Positions 34,309-42,853 of a stretch of DNA of 57,208 bases are shown one piece after another. This stretch comes from Acidobacteriota bacterium (GTDB lineage Bacteria > Acidobacteriota > Terriglobia > Terriglobales > Acidobacteriaceae). The notes under the pieces are model-generated. The model was not told the DNA's origin. It saw only the letters and a program-made list of their open reading frames with translations, and did not search any database. The number at the start of each line of letters is the position of its first letter. Positions within the stretch are counted from its first letter, which is position 1. Made by a program: the position numbers and the translations under genes. The stretch spans positions 1-57,208 of the forward strand of contig JARLGJ010000052.1 of NCBI GenBank assembly GCA_031296105.1, given 5' to 3'.

Positions 34309-35510
34309 GCGAGCGCCTGGCGGTCTGCATGTTCGATAACGAGACGGTGCGCGGCGGCGCCGAAGAGCATCTGCTCGGCCTGTTGCAGGGCTTGGACCGC
34401 GCGCGTTTTCGTCCACTGCTGGCCGCCCCCGCGGCGCTTCTCGATCTGCTGGGCTGCGATCTTCCTCAGGACGTCACGCTGTTGCCCATTGAGTTGCGTT
34501 CGCATCGCCAGCTTGGCCGCATGGCGCGGCTTGCATCCTTTCTGCGCCGCGAGCAGGTTGGCGTGCTGCACTCGCATGGCTTCCGTCCCAGCCTGGTAGC
34601 CTCGCCGGTGGCGCGCTTCGCGCGCATTCCGGTCACGGTGGAAACGCCGCACATCCGCGAGTATTGGCGCAAGGGCTGGAAGGCCAGCTTCGCAATCGAC
34701 CGCGCAGCCTCGCGCTTTGTGGATGCCTACATCGCCGTCAGTGAGGCGAACGGACGTTATCTGCGGGATGAAAAAAAGCTGCCTGCGGAAAAGATCAGAG
34801 TGATTCGCAACGGTTGTTCCCTGGCTCACTTCGCCGCGGCCGTCGTGGTTCCGGAGGGCTTCAAGCAGACGGCAGGTTTTCGCGCGCACGATCCCGTGCT
34901 GCTGACCGCTGCGCGCCTGGAGCCGCAGAAGGGCCACGCCGTGCTGTTGCGTGCCATGGCCGCGCTTAAGCCGGAGTTTCCCGCGTTGCGCCTGGTGCTG
35001 CTTGGCGAAGGCAGCCTGCGCGAGGAACTGGCATCCCTTGCGCGCGAACTCGGCCTCGCGGATTCGGTGCTTATGCCGGGGCACTCGCCGGACACGCGCG
35101 TGTGGATGAGCGCCGCCGACGTGTGCGTGTTGCCATCGTTCGCTGAGGGGCTTCCGCTCTTCGCCATCGAGTCCCTGGCCGCCGCGCGTCCCATGGTGGC
35201 CACCGCGGTGGATGGCACGCCGGAGATTGTGCTGGACAAGCGCACCGGCCTGTTGGTTCCTCCCGGTGACGCAGCGGCGCTGGCCGAGGCCATCGCCGAA
35301 GTGCTGCGTCATCCGCAAGCGGCTGCGGAACGTGCAATGGAAGGTGCGTGCTACGTGCGTGCGGAGTTCACAATCGAGCGTCAGTTGCGCGAAACCGAAG
35401 ACCTTTATGACTTGCTTTGGACGCGCAAGACCGGGCGCGTGATGCCCACGCGTGCCGAGGCCGCACGAATCCCCAGCGAGGCGCACGCCTGCGCGGCAGG
35501 AGTGGACTGA
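34305..35510 (+). CDS. Family 4 glycosyltransferase
   Basis: A 401-residue GT-B fold retaining glycosyltransferase. The C-terminal donor-binding half is diagnostic: LTAARLEPQKGHAVLLRAMA, then PGHSPDTRVWMSAADVCVLPS, followed by FAEGLPLFAIESLAAARPMV, whose two Glu form the EX7E motif, and GTPEIVLDKRTGLLVPPGD. The GTG start at 34305 overlaps the previous stop (GTGA) and is preceded by AGGAGG, a strong site, so translation is coupled but efficient. It should add one sugar to the lipid-linked repeat at the inner face of the membrane; which sugar is not readable. Confidence 0.92.
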   Translation: MSERLAVCMFDNETVRGGAEEHLLGLLQGLDRARFRPLLAAPAALLDLLGCDLPQDVTLLPIELRSHRQLGRMARLASFLRREQVGVLHSHGFRPSLVASPVARFARIPVTVETPHIREYWRKGWKASFAIDRAASRFVDAYIAVSEANGRYLRDEKKLPAEKIRVIRNGCSLAHFAAAVVVPEGFKQTAGFRAHDPVLLTAARLEPQKGHAVLLRAMAALKPEFPALRLVLLGEGSLREELASLARELGLADSVLMPGHSPDTRVWMSAADVCVLPSFAEGLPLFAIESLAAARPMVATAVDGTPEIVLDKRTGLLVPPGDAAALAEAIAEVLRHPQAAAERAMEGACYVRAEFTIERQLRETEDLYDLLWTRKTGRVMPTRAEAARIPSEAHACAAGVD

Positions 35511-35516
35511 TTCAGT

Positions 35517-36689
35517 ATGGTTGACGTCGATAAGATCGAGTTCACGCCGCCCGCGCTAGCCCATCCCATTGCCAAGGGGCTGGTGAGGGCGTGCCGCCAG
35601 GTTTTCGGCAAAACGCTGAAGGCCGTTGTACTCACCGGCAGCCTAGCGCGCAATGAGGCAACGTACGTCAATCGCGAGGGCCGCGCGATTCTGCAAAGCG
35701 ACGTGGAGGCCCTGGTGGTGCTGCACGAAGACGCCGCGCTGCCTTCGCGCGCTTCCCATGACGCTCTCTGCCACCTGGCGGAGCATCTTATGGATGAGCA
35801 GGGCGTGAACGTCGAAGTGAGTTTCAGCGTCGTGCATCCCGGTTATTTGCGCGCGTTGCCGCCGCACATTTACAGCTATGAGCTGCGTTGTTGTGGGCTG
35901 GTGCTGTGGGGCGAACCCGAGGTGCTTCACCTCATCCCGCCTTATACCGCGGCGCAGCTCTCGCAGGAAGATGCGTGGCGCATCCTCTCCAATCGCCTGC
36001 TGGAGCAGATGACCGCCGCAGCCAATCCCGATGGGCAGGCACTGGCGCGGTACCGTTCGATCAAGCTGTGCCTTGATCTCACTTCGTCGCTGCTGGTGTT
36101 CTGCGGGCGCTTCGAGGCGGGTTATCGCGCGCGCCTCCTGTGCATGGAAAAGTTCGCTGCCTCGCCGGAAGCGGCGGTTTTGCCTTTTGATTTTGCCGCC
36201 TACATGCCCTTGCTGCGGCAGTGCGTTGCCAGCAAGCTGGACTCGGGCAGCACGGTGCAGTTTGATGCGGATTTCGAGACGCGCGTGGTGGCCTGGGCCT
36301 GGCGCGTGTGGCACTGGGAGCTGTGCGCACTTACTTCATGCAGCGAAGACAGCGCGGTGGAGCACTTGCTGCGCGCCTTCGGAGCGCAACTCGGCCACCG
36401 CCGCCTGCTGCGCGGATGGGCCTACGCCGTGCGCCGCCGCGGCTGGCTGGCTTCCGCGCCGCACTGGCTCCACTGGTTGTCTCTGTTTGCCGAGGGCCTG
36501 ACGCCACGGCACGCGATCTATCTTGCGCTTTATCGCTGGCAGCAGTTGCGTGTGCAGGGAGTCGCGGACTTTACTCCGGCGTGCGAGTTGCTTCCGGTGA
36601 GCACGTCCGCGGCGCGAAGCTCGGCAGAGGTTTTGGCCGGGGAACTGATGCACAACTATAAAGAGTTTGCCGTGGAGACTCGCGCATGA
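35517..36689 (+). CDS. Orphan nucleotidyltransferase-like protein (pol-beta type fold)
   Basis: A 390-residue protein without a known name. The N-terminal part has the minimal nucleotidyltransferase pattern: LTGSLARNEAT with the Gly-Ser turn at 41-42, acidic pair Asp62-x-Glu64 in SDVEALVVL, and a possible third acid Glu100 in NVEVSFS. The gap between Gly-Ser and the acids is longer than usual (about 19 residues). The remaining 280 residues are helical, rich in Trp, Leu and Arg (for example VVAWAWRVWHWELCAL), with no recognisable domain. It lies 6 bases after a glycosyltransferase and overlaps the methyltransferase by 4. Transfer of a nucleotide to a protein, sugar or small molecule is possible; the target is unknown. 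Confidence 0.65.
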   Translation: MVDVDKIEFTPPALAHPIAKGLVRACRQVFGKTLKAVVLTGSLARNEATYVNREGRAILQSDVEALVVLHEDAALPSRASHDALCHLAEHLMDEQGVNVEVSFSVVHPGYLRALPPHIYSYELRCCGLVLWGEPEVLHLIPPYTAAQLSQEDAWRILSNRLLEQMTAAANPDGQALARYRSIKLCLDLTSSLLVFCGRFEAGYRARLLCMEKFAASPEAAVLPFDFAAYMPLLRQCVASKLDSGSTVQFDADFETRVVAWAWRVWHWELCALTSCSEDSAVEHLLRAFGAQLGHRRLLRGWAYAVRRRGWLASAPHWLHWLSLFAEGLTPRHAIYLALYRWQQLRVQGVADFTPACELLPVSTSAARSSAEVLAGELMHNYKEFAVETRA

Positions 36690-37561
36690 GCGACGTGGTG
36701 CAGAGTTTGCCAAGTCAGTCTGCCACGCAGCGCACACCCGCGCGGTTGGGTTGGCGCGCCTCCGACCTGTGGCGCGCGCCGCTCACCGATCTTCCGGTGC
36801 GCGACGAACTCATCCGCCAGTTTGTGCCGCTCTTCCGCGAGATGCGCCTGCTTGAAGCCGGCCCCGGCAGCGGTTTCGCCGCCTGGCGTCTGGCACGTGC
36901 CGTGGAGAACTTCGCCGTGATCGAGGTTTCCGCCGCCAACGCCGCGGCCCTCGCACGCCGCTTTCTTCCCGCGCGCCTCTCGATGATCAACGAAGATCTG
37001 TGCCGTGACGGGCTGGGATTGCGTTTTGCCGCGTCATTCGACGCCATACTCTGCATCGAAGTGCTGGAGTTCCTCGGCGATCCCATGCAGGCGCTGACGA
37101 ACCTCGCGCTGATGCTGAGCCCCGGAGGCACGCTGTACTTGAATTTTCCCAATTACTCCACCGGCCTGTGGCCCACGTATTACCGCACCCGCGCCGAGTT
37201 CGACGGACAGATGCGAGGCGCGGGCTTTGCCTCGTGGGAGATCTTTGAGCTGCGTCTTTCGCCGTGGGCGCAGTTCGTGTACCGTACGCTGCATGAGTTT
37301 CCGCTGGCGGTATATCGCCGCCGCGAAAGCCATCGCAGCCGCCGTCCCAACGCGCCGCAGAACTACGAGCAAACGTGGGCGTTTCATCACGGCGGGCGCT
37401 TCGAGCGCATCAAGCTTCCTTTGCATCTCTACTGGGCCTCGGTCATGTTACTGATGAGGCTCGGTGGGGATGTGTTTCAACGAGTGAAATGTGACGATGA
37501 AATCTTTAACCGGAACCTTTTTGTGGTGGCTACAGCCGCCAAGGATGGCAATGCCCAATGA
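36686..37561 (+). CDS. Class I SAM-dependent methyltransferase
   Basis: A 291-residue cytoplasmic methyltransferase. Motif I is LLEAGPGSGFAAW (about 55-67), the acidic end of strand 2 is VIEVSAAN, and the motif IV region FDAILCIEVLEFLGDP is typical of Methyltransf_11/23 proteins. The C-terminal half (LNFPNYSTGLWPTYY) is of the sort found in sugar or lipid modifying enzymes. It overlaps both its neighbours by 4 bases (ATGA), tying it to the orphan nucleotidyltransferase and to the DUF362 protein. A methyl cap on the glycan is a reasonable guess, not shown. Confidence 0.87.
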   Translation: MSDVVQSLPSQSATQRTPARLGWRASDLWRAPLTDLPVRDELIRQFVPLFREMRLLEAGPGSGFAAWRLARAVENFAVIEVSAANAAALARRFLPARLSMINEDLCRDGLGLRFAASFDAILCIEVLEFLGDPMQALTNLALMLSPGGTLYLNFPNYSTGLWPTYYRTRAEFDGQMRGAGFASWEIFELRLSPWAQFVYRTLHEFPLAVYRRRESHRSRRPNAPQNYEQTWAFHHGGRFERIKLPLHLYWASVMLLMRLGGDVFQRVKCDDEIFNRNLFVVATAAKDGNAQ

Positions 37562-38544
37562 GTCCTGAAGCAGGCAAGAGCGGAGTAATCCTCCGCAGTG
37601 TCAACGACGCCACGCTGCGCCAGGTTGTGCGCGAGTGCATGGAGTTTTGTGACTGGAGCAGTCTGGTTCCGCGCGGCGCCAAGGTTGTCGTCAAACCCAA
37701 CCTGTGTACCGCGGTGCCGGAAAAGTGTGAGATGTCGAACACCGATCCGCGCATTACCCGCTACGTGTGCGAAATGCTTTTGGAGCGCACTGAGCAGGTG
37801 TACGTCGTCGAGTCCGACGGCCTTCGCCAGACGGCCCTGGAGGCCTTCGATGCCTCCGGCTATCGTCCGCTGGAGAAGGAACTCGGCATCAAGCTGGTGC
37901 GCATGACCGACAACGACCTGGTGGATTACAACGTTCCTCCCGCGGGCAAGGTCAAACTGCCGCGCCTCATGCTGGAGAACGATCTGTTCATCACCTTGCC
38001 GGTGCTCAAGACGCACGCGTTGACGTACTTCACTGGCTCCATCAAGAACCAGTGGGGCTGCGTGCCGCAGTACGACCGCATTCTGCTGCATCAGTATTTG
38101 AATCCGATGCTGGCCGAACTGCACGCCATCTTCAAGCCGCGGATCTCCATCATGGACGCCATCATCGCCATGGAAGGCCGCGGCCCCGCCAACGGCAAGC
38201 CGCGCCGCATGGACCTGCTGCTGGCCGGGCGCGATGGTGTGGCGGTGGACGCCACAGGCATGAGGCTCGCCGGTCTCGATCCCGTGCGCTGCGAGCACCT
38301 GCTGCTGACGGCCGCCAAGGGACTGGGTACATGGAAGGCCGAGGAGATTGCGATTGACGGCGACTTCGCGGCCCATGCCACGCAGTTTGAGCCGGCCATT
38401 CTCGACAAGGCCATCGCTGCCATGGACTACATGAGCCGCTATCGCTGGTTCGTAAAGTACATGTTGGAAAAAGATTTCGTCTTCTATCCGTTCCGCGCCG
38501 CCGTGCAGGTGCTGCGCAAGATCGGCGTGGTGGAGGGCGGCTGA
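37558..38544 (+). CDS. DUF362 domain protein
   Basis: A 328-residue protein of the DUF362 family, whose biochemical role is not established. Recognisable family segments are VVVKPNLCTAV (about 43-53), LFITLPVLKTHALTYFTGSIKNQ (part of the core, 143-165), and the C-terminal VAVDATGMRLAGLDP. Many family members carry a ferredoxin-type 4Fe-4S domain at the C-terminus; here that Cys-rich part is absent. It is translationally coupled to the methyltransferase upstream. Related proteins do occur in bacterial exopolysaccharide and quinone-linked clusters, but no substrate can be assigned. Confidence 0.82.
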   Translation: MSPEAGKSGVILRSVNDATLRQVVRECMEFCDWSSLVPRGAKVVVKPNLCTAVPEKCEMSNTDPRITRYVCEMLLERTEQVYVVESDGLRQTALEAFDASGYRPLEKELGIKLVRMTDNDLVDYNVPPAGKVKLPRLMLENDLFITLPVLKTHALTYFTGSIKNQWGCVPQYDRILLHQYLNPMLAELHAIFKPRISIMDAIIAMEGRGPANGKPRRMDLLLAGRDGVAVDATGMRLAGLDPVRCEHLLLTAAKGLGTWKAEEIAIDGDFAAHATQFEPAILDKAIAAMDYMSRYRWFVKYMLEKDFVFYPFRAAVQVLRKIGVVEGG

Positions 38545-38585
38545 TTGCGGAGCGCGAAAACTCAAACTACGAGTGGAGGCGGGCG

Positions 38586-39800
38586 ATGAAGATCCTCGCC
38601 ATCCTTTTGTCGCCGCCGGTGCCGGCCACCGCGGGCCATCGCGTGCGCAATCGCAGCCTGCTGCGCGCGCTCGCCCTGGAAGGCCACGAGGTCACGGCGG
38701 CCATGCTGGCCAGCGCCGAGGAGATCGCTCATCCCGCGCGCGAGTTGAAGGGACTCTGCCATGAATTCTTCATGGTGGAATCACCCGAGGGCAGCGCATG
38801 GGGCCGTCTCGCGGCCGTCTTCGGCGGTAAGCCGTATGGTGCTCTGCGCCTGTCTGTGCCGGAGTTGCAGCAGCGCGTGGCCGCCGAGCTGGCCGCGCAT
38901 GACTTCGACTTTGTGCTGCTCGATGACATTTACATGGCGGGCAATCTTCCCGCCGGGAATCGCGTCCCCGTGGTGTTGAACAAGCACGACATTACCTGCC
39001 GTATCGTGCGCCAGTTTGGACGCTCCGAACGCAATCCGCTCAAGAAGCTCTATGCCGCCATGGAAGCCGCGAAAATCGAGCGCATGGAGTACGCCAACTG
39101 CCGCGCCGCGGAGGCCGTGGCCGTTTGCAGTGAATGCGACGGCAAGGTGCTGTCGCAGATCGCGCCCGGCGCGCACAGCTTTGTCATTCCCAACGTCATC
39201 GATACCGATAAATACAAGCCCGCGCCGCAGCACGACGGACGCACCGTCGTCTTCGTCGGCGCCATGGACTGGCTGCCCAATCAGGACGGCGCCGATTTTC
39301 TGATCGTCGACATCTTGCCGCGCCTGCGCCAGCTTGTGCCCGCCGTTCGCGTCGTGCTTGCCGGGCGCAACCCTCCGGAGTGGCTGCGCCGTCGCTTTGC
39401 TCCGTATCCCGACGTTTCCTTCACGGGCACTGTGGTCGAGTTGCGTCCCATCCTCGCCCGGGCCTCGGTGTGCGTGGTTCCGCTGCGCATCGGCAGCGGC
39501 ACGCGCCTCAAAATTCTGGAGGCATCGGCCATGGCCAAGCCGGTGGTTTCCACCGTGCTCGGCGCGGAAGGACTCGACCTGCGCCACGGCCAGGAGATTC
39601 TTCTGGTGGACGAGCCGCGCGCCTTTGCCGAGGCCGTTGCGCTGCTGTTGAACGACCGTGCCCGGGCCAATGCCATGGGTGCCGCCGCGCGCGCCGCCGT
39701 CGAGGAGCAGTACAGCATTCCCGCTCTGCGCCGCCAGTTGCAGCAAATGTTTGCCGCCGTGCGCGAGCGCCGCGCCAAGGCTGGGAGCGCCCTCGCATGA
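38586..39800 (+). CDS. Family 4 glycosyltransferase, XrtA-system sugar transferase type
   Basis: A 404-residue GT-B enzyme starting MKILAILLSPPVPATAGHR, an opening seen in the PEP-CTERM/XrtA-linked sugar transferases. The donor-binding half shows VVFVGAMDWLPNQDGADFL, VVLAGRNPPEWL, ASVCVVPLRIGSGTRLKILE and AMAKPVVSTVLGAEGLD, matching the short form of the GT4 EX7E region (the second acid replaced by the SGTRLK-ILE pattern common to this subgroup). A 41-base gap with GGAGGCGGGCG precedes it, and its end overlaps the polymerase gene by 4 bases. It should extend the repeat unit. Confidence 0.9.
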   Translation: MKILAILLSPPVPATAGHRVRNRSLLRALALEGHEVTAAMLASAEEIAHPARELKGLCHEFFMVESPEGSAWGRLAAVFGGKPYGALRLSVPELQQRVAAELAAHDFDFVLLDDIYMAGNLPAGNRVPVVLNKHDITCRIVRQFGRSERNPLKKLYAAMEAAKIERMEYANCRAAEAVAVCSECDGKVLSQIAPGAHSFVIPNVIDTDKYKPAPQHDGRTVVFVGAMDWLPNQDGADFLIVDILPRLRQLVPAVRVVLAGRNPPEWLRRRFAPYPDVSFTGTVVELRPILARASVCVVPLRIGSGTRLKILEASAMAKPVVSTVLGAEGLDLRHGQEILLVDEPRAFAEAVALLLNDRARANAMGAAARAAVEEQYSIPALRRQLQQMFAAVRERRAKAGSALA

Positions 39801-41182
39801 TTCTGTTTTATATCCTGGTGTTGTCACTGCCTTTCGTCGATCACGGGCTCTTCGGCATGGCCATCGGCCCGCTCACGCTGGAGAAGGTTCTGGGCGCGGC
39901 CTGCTTTGTGTACGCGCTTACTTACCTGCCGAAGCGCCGCGAATTTCCCGGCTTCTTCTCGTCGGCGCAGTCCAAGTTTTTTGCCGCCTATGTAGGCATG
40001 GCCGTTTGTTCGTATCTCTTCACGGCCGAAAACTTCGACTTCAACGACATGGTGGGCATCTTCTTTTCGCAGTTCCTCTTCTTTGTGGCCATCATGATTC
40101 TGGTGGATTCGCGCGAGCGCCTGGAGAACACCGTGCTCTGGGCCACCGCCTCCCTCGGCGTCGTCTCGCTCTATCTCATCAAGGAGTGGCTCGGCGCGTT
40201 CCGCGTCTATGGCGTTGGCTACCGTCCCGGCTGGGTCGCCGGCGATCCCAACATGTTCAGCGCCTCGGCGCTCATCGTGCTGCCGCTGATGTTCTGCCCC
40301 ATTCTTTACGCGCGCAAGCGCTGGCAGCGCAACGGAGCCATCCTCAGTCTCATCCTCACGCTCATCGGCTTTGTGCTGGCGGCCTCGCGCGGCGGCTTCA
40401 TCGGCCTTACGGCGTTGCTGTTGTGGCACACCAAAAGCTGGAAGCGCCGCATCATCGCCGTCGCTCTCATCGCAGCCATCATCGCCGTCTGCTTTGCGCT
40501 GCCGCACTCGCCGCTGGATCGCCTGCTGAAGCCTGATGCCAGCGATAAGGAGTCCAGCGACATTCGCTTGCAGCTCTGGTCGGTTTCCGGAAAGATCTTC
40601 CACGACTATCCGGTATTCGGCGTCGGCCTCTACAACTTTCCGGTGTACATGCACAAGTACCTGCCGCCGGACGTCGATCTTGAATTCGTGGTGCCGCACA
40701 ATACATATCTGGAAGCCGCCGTGGAACTCGGCGCCGTGGGCCTCAGCCTGTTTGTCGGCGTCATCGTCTGTAGCGTGCTCGGCGCTGGACGCCTGCGTGC
40801 CATGGCTGTGTCCGCCGGTGATGAATACCTCACGTTGCTGACCACGGGCTTGGGCAGCGGACTCATCGGCTTTGCCACGTCCGTTATGTTCCTCTCCGCC
40901 AAACACGACAAGTTATTCTGGTTTGCGGTCTTCATGTCGGCTACGGTTGCGCCGCTTGTGCGGCAAAGCTGGCGGGACAAGGCGCAGGCCGCGGACGCCG
41001 CCGCGGCCCTGGTGAGGGAAGCAATCGCCGTCGAAGCGGCTCCGTCCGTGCCTGCCGCCGAGGCACCCATGACGCCACTTCCCGCATCTACGAGCGCGGT
41101 GCAAAATACTTCGTCGAAGCCGCCCGATCCACCCGACGATGAGGGACCGATTCGCGTGGGTAACTGGCTCACGCGCCACTAG
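39797..41182 (+). CDS. O-antigen ligase/polymerase family protein (Wzy_C type)
   Basis: A 461-residue inner-membrane protein with about ten hydrophobic segments. The family core is seen in WVAGDPNMFSASALIVLPLM, LAASRGGFIGLTALLL, the long periplasmic loop with RLQLWSVSGKIFHDYPVFGV and the conserved VVPHNTYLEAAVELG. It should join lipid-linked repeats into polymer (Wzy-like) at the outer face of the inner membrane, acting with the Wzz-like protein. The last 85 residues are a soluble Ala/Pro-rich tail of low complexity. ATG 39797 overlaps the preceding stop; the in-frame extension upstream is antisense-like shadow of the GT4 gene. Confidence 0.9.
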   Translation: MILFYILVLSLPFVDHGLFGMAIGPLTLEKVLGAACFVYALTYLPKRREFPGFFSSAQSKFFAAYVGMAVCSYLFTAENFDFNDMVGIFFSQFLFFVAIMILVDSRERLENTVLWATASLGVVSLYLIKEWLGAFRVYGVGYRPGWVAGDPNMFSASALIVLPLMFCPILYARKRWQRNGAILSLILTLIGFVLAASRGGFIGLTALLLWHTKSWKRRIIAVALIAAIIAVCFALPHSPLDRLLKPDASDKESSDIRLQLWSVSGKIFHDYPVFGVGLYNFPVYMHKYLPPDVDLEFVVPHNTYLEAAVELGAVGLSLFVGVIVCSVLGAGRLRAMAVSAGDEYLTLLTTGLGSGLIGFATSVMFLSAKHDKLFWFAVFMSATVAPLVRQSWRDKAQAADAAAALVREAIAVEAAPSVPAAEAPMTPLPASTSAVQNTSSKPPDPPDDEGPIRVGNWLTRH

Positions 41183-41217
41183 CACAGCCGCCGGGCAGGG
41201 AACTGCTCCGGCATTCG

Positions 41218-42138
41218 ATGGCAGACACGTTCGATCACACTCCCGGGGCCGTAAGCAGAATGCCGAGCCAGTCTCAATCCGCGCCGCACGCCGCAGCCCC
41301 GCAGGGCGCAGGACCGTGGCGCGTAATTCTGCTGGCGGCGCTGCTGGCGGCGGCCTACGCTCCGGTGCTGGCGCACCTGGCCGTGCAGTGGTGGCGCGAG
41401 CCCGATTACTCACACGGCTTCCTTGTGCCGCTGTTCAGCGCCATCATCCTGTGGGAGCGCCGCGCCGTGCTGCGCCGCATTGCGCCGCGTCCGTCGTGGA
41501 CGGGCCTGGCCATGCTCTTCGCGTCGCTGCTAGTGCTACTGCTGGGCACGCTCGGCGCGGAGTTGTTTCTGCAACGTATCTCGCTCATTGGATTTCTCGC
41601 CGGCCTCGTGCTCTGGTTCTGGGGATGGCCCATGTTGCGCGCCGTTCTGTTTCCCTTGCTGGCGCTGCTGCTGATGGTGCCGCTGCCCGGCGTCATCTAC
41701 TACCAGATCGTCTTCCCCTTGCAGATCCTCGCCTCGCAGCTTGCCACCTGGGTTTTGCAGGCCCTGCATCTGTTTCCCGTGGCGCGCGAGGGCAACATAC
41801 TGATTCTCAACTCCACGCGGATCGAAGTGGCCGAGGCGTGCAGCGGACTGCGCTCGCTGCTGTCTCTGCTCACGTTGGCCGTCATGTACTCCTATTTTGC
41901 GGAGACGCGCGCGTGGGTGCGCCTGGTTCTGTGCCTGCTGGTGCTGCCCATTGCCGTGGCGGGCAACGCGGCGCGCGTGGTCTTTGCCGCCATCTCGGTG
42001 GAACTCGGCGGCGCATCGGCCGTGGAAGGCTGGGCGCACACGCTCTCCGGACTCTTCCTCTTTTTCCTCGCCACCTTGCTGCTCATCCTGTGCCACGCCG
42101 GGCTACGCCGCCTTTGTCCCGAGGAGCGCGCCGCATGA
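41218..42138 (+). CDS. xrtA: Exosortase (XrtA-type)
   Basis: A 306-residue integral membrane protease/transpeptidase that cuts PEP-CTERM proteins after the PEP motif on the outer face of the inner membrane. About eight hydrophobic segments follow a polar N-terminus. The catalytic triad is clear: Cys208 in VAEACSGLRSL, Arg253 in GNAARVV, His274 in EGWAHTLSG. PDYSHGFLVPL near 62-72 is also characteristic. ATG 41218 is taken for the longest form; the internal ATG at 41260 would also keep all membrane segments. It overlaps epsI by 4 bases. Two potential substrates are in the window (19777 and 42854). The symbol is by type, as the XrtA subgroup is inferred from the surrounding genes. Confidence 0.92.
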   Translation: MADTFDHTPGAVSRMPSQSQSAPHAAAPQGAGPWRVILLAALLAAAYAPVLAHLAVQWWREPDYSHGFLVPLFSAIILWERRAVLRRIAPRPSWTGLAMLFASLLVLLLGTLGAELFLQRISLIGFLAGLVLWFWGWPMLRAVLFPLLALLLMVPLPGVIYYQIVFPLQILASQLATWVLQALHLFPVAREGNILILNSTRIEVAEACSGLRSLLSLLTLAVMYSYFAETRAWVRLVLCLLVLPIAVAGNAARVVFAAISVELGGASAVEGWAHTLSGLFLFFLATLLLILCHAGLRRLCPEERAA

Positions 42139-42785
42139 GCCTTCCCGTGAATTCCTTTCTGCGCGGCCCGCGCTGGTGGAGCGCCGTGCTCCTGCTGGCC
42201 GCTGCCGCGGCCATCACTCTTTTGCCGCGCCCGGAAGCCGAACTGAAGACTCCGCGTTTTTCCGCCATTCCGGTGGCGCTTGGCACCTTGCGCGCCGAGG
42301 ACGTCCCGATTGAAGAGCGCATGGTGAAGGCCGCCAATGTCGATCACTACCTCAATCGCGTCTATCGCGGACCCGACGGCGACGCCGGGCTCTACGTGGG
42401 CTACTACCGCAGCCAGCGCGCCGGAGACAGCGTGCATTCGCCCAAGAACTGCCTGCCCGGCGGCGGATGGCAGGCCGTCCGCGCCGGACGCATTGCGCTG
42501 CCCCTGGCCAATGGCGCGCGGCCCCAGGTGAATCTCTACCTGGTGGAGAACGCAGGCGAGCGCATCGTTGTCCTTTACTGGTATCAATCGCACGGCGAAA
42601 TCACTGCCAGCGAATATGCCGCCAAGCTCCACACCATGCGCGATGCCATCCTCTACCGCCGCACCGACACTGCCTTGGTCCGTATCACCGTGCCTATCGA
42701 GGGAGGGGAAGACGAAGCCACCCGGAAGGCCCTGGATTTCTCCGCGCTGGTGGCGCCGTACCTCAATCAGGCGTTGCCTCAATAA
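42135..42785 (+). CDS. epsI: EpsI family exosortase-associated protein
   Basis: A 216-residue membrane-anchored periplasmic protein. One N-terminal hydrophobic segment (WWSAVLLLAAAAAITLL) is followed by the EpsI domain with the signature SVHSPKNCLPGGGWQ and a later YWYQSHGEI. Proteins of this family are encoded beside or fused to exosortases and are needed for exopolysaccharide production; their chemistry is not settled. Its ATG overlaps the exosortase stop (ATGA), so the two are coupled. The same frame is open upstream through the whole exosortase gene, but that extension is only a shadow. It ends 35 bases before a perfect palindrome. Confidence 0.92.
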   Translation: MSLPVNSFLRGPRWWSAVLLLAAAAAITLLPRPEAELKTPRFSAIPVALGTLRAEDVPIEERMVKAANVDHYLNRVYRGPDGDAGLYVGYYRSQRAGDSVHSPKNCLPGGGWQAVRAGRIALPLANGARPQVNLYLVENAGERIVVLYWYQSHGEITASEYAAKLHTMRDAILYRRTDTALVRITVPIEGGEDEATRKALDFSALVAPYLNQALPQ

Positions 42786-42820
42786 TTTGTTAAGTATCCG
42801 TTAATTATTATGGAAATTCC

Positions 42821-42840
42821 GATTGTACCGAGGTACAATC
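42821..42840. promoter_or_regulatory. Perfect inverted repeat, candidate operator
   Basis: GATTGTACC, spacer GA, GGTACAATC. It lies in an AT-rich gap between epsI and the short PEP-CTERM gene, 13 bases before that gene's start. The length and the 2-base spacer fit a dimeric regulator site; there is no T-run, so it is a poor terminator. Confidence 0.6.
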
Positions 42841-42853
42841 AAGGTCCAGGAAT

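Noticed and set aside
39380..39796. Upstream extension of the polymerase frame
   Set aside because: It is Arg-rich shadow sequence inside the GT4 gene; the hydrophobic protein starts at 39797.
41139..42134. Long upstream extension of the EpsI frame
   Set aside because: It overlaps the whole exosortase gene, whose catalytic triad is intact; the real EpsI start is the ATG at 42135.
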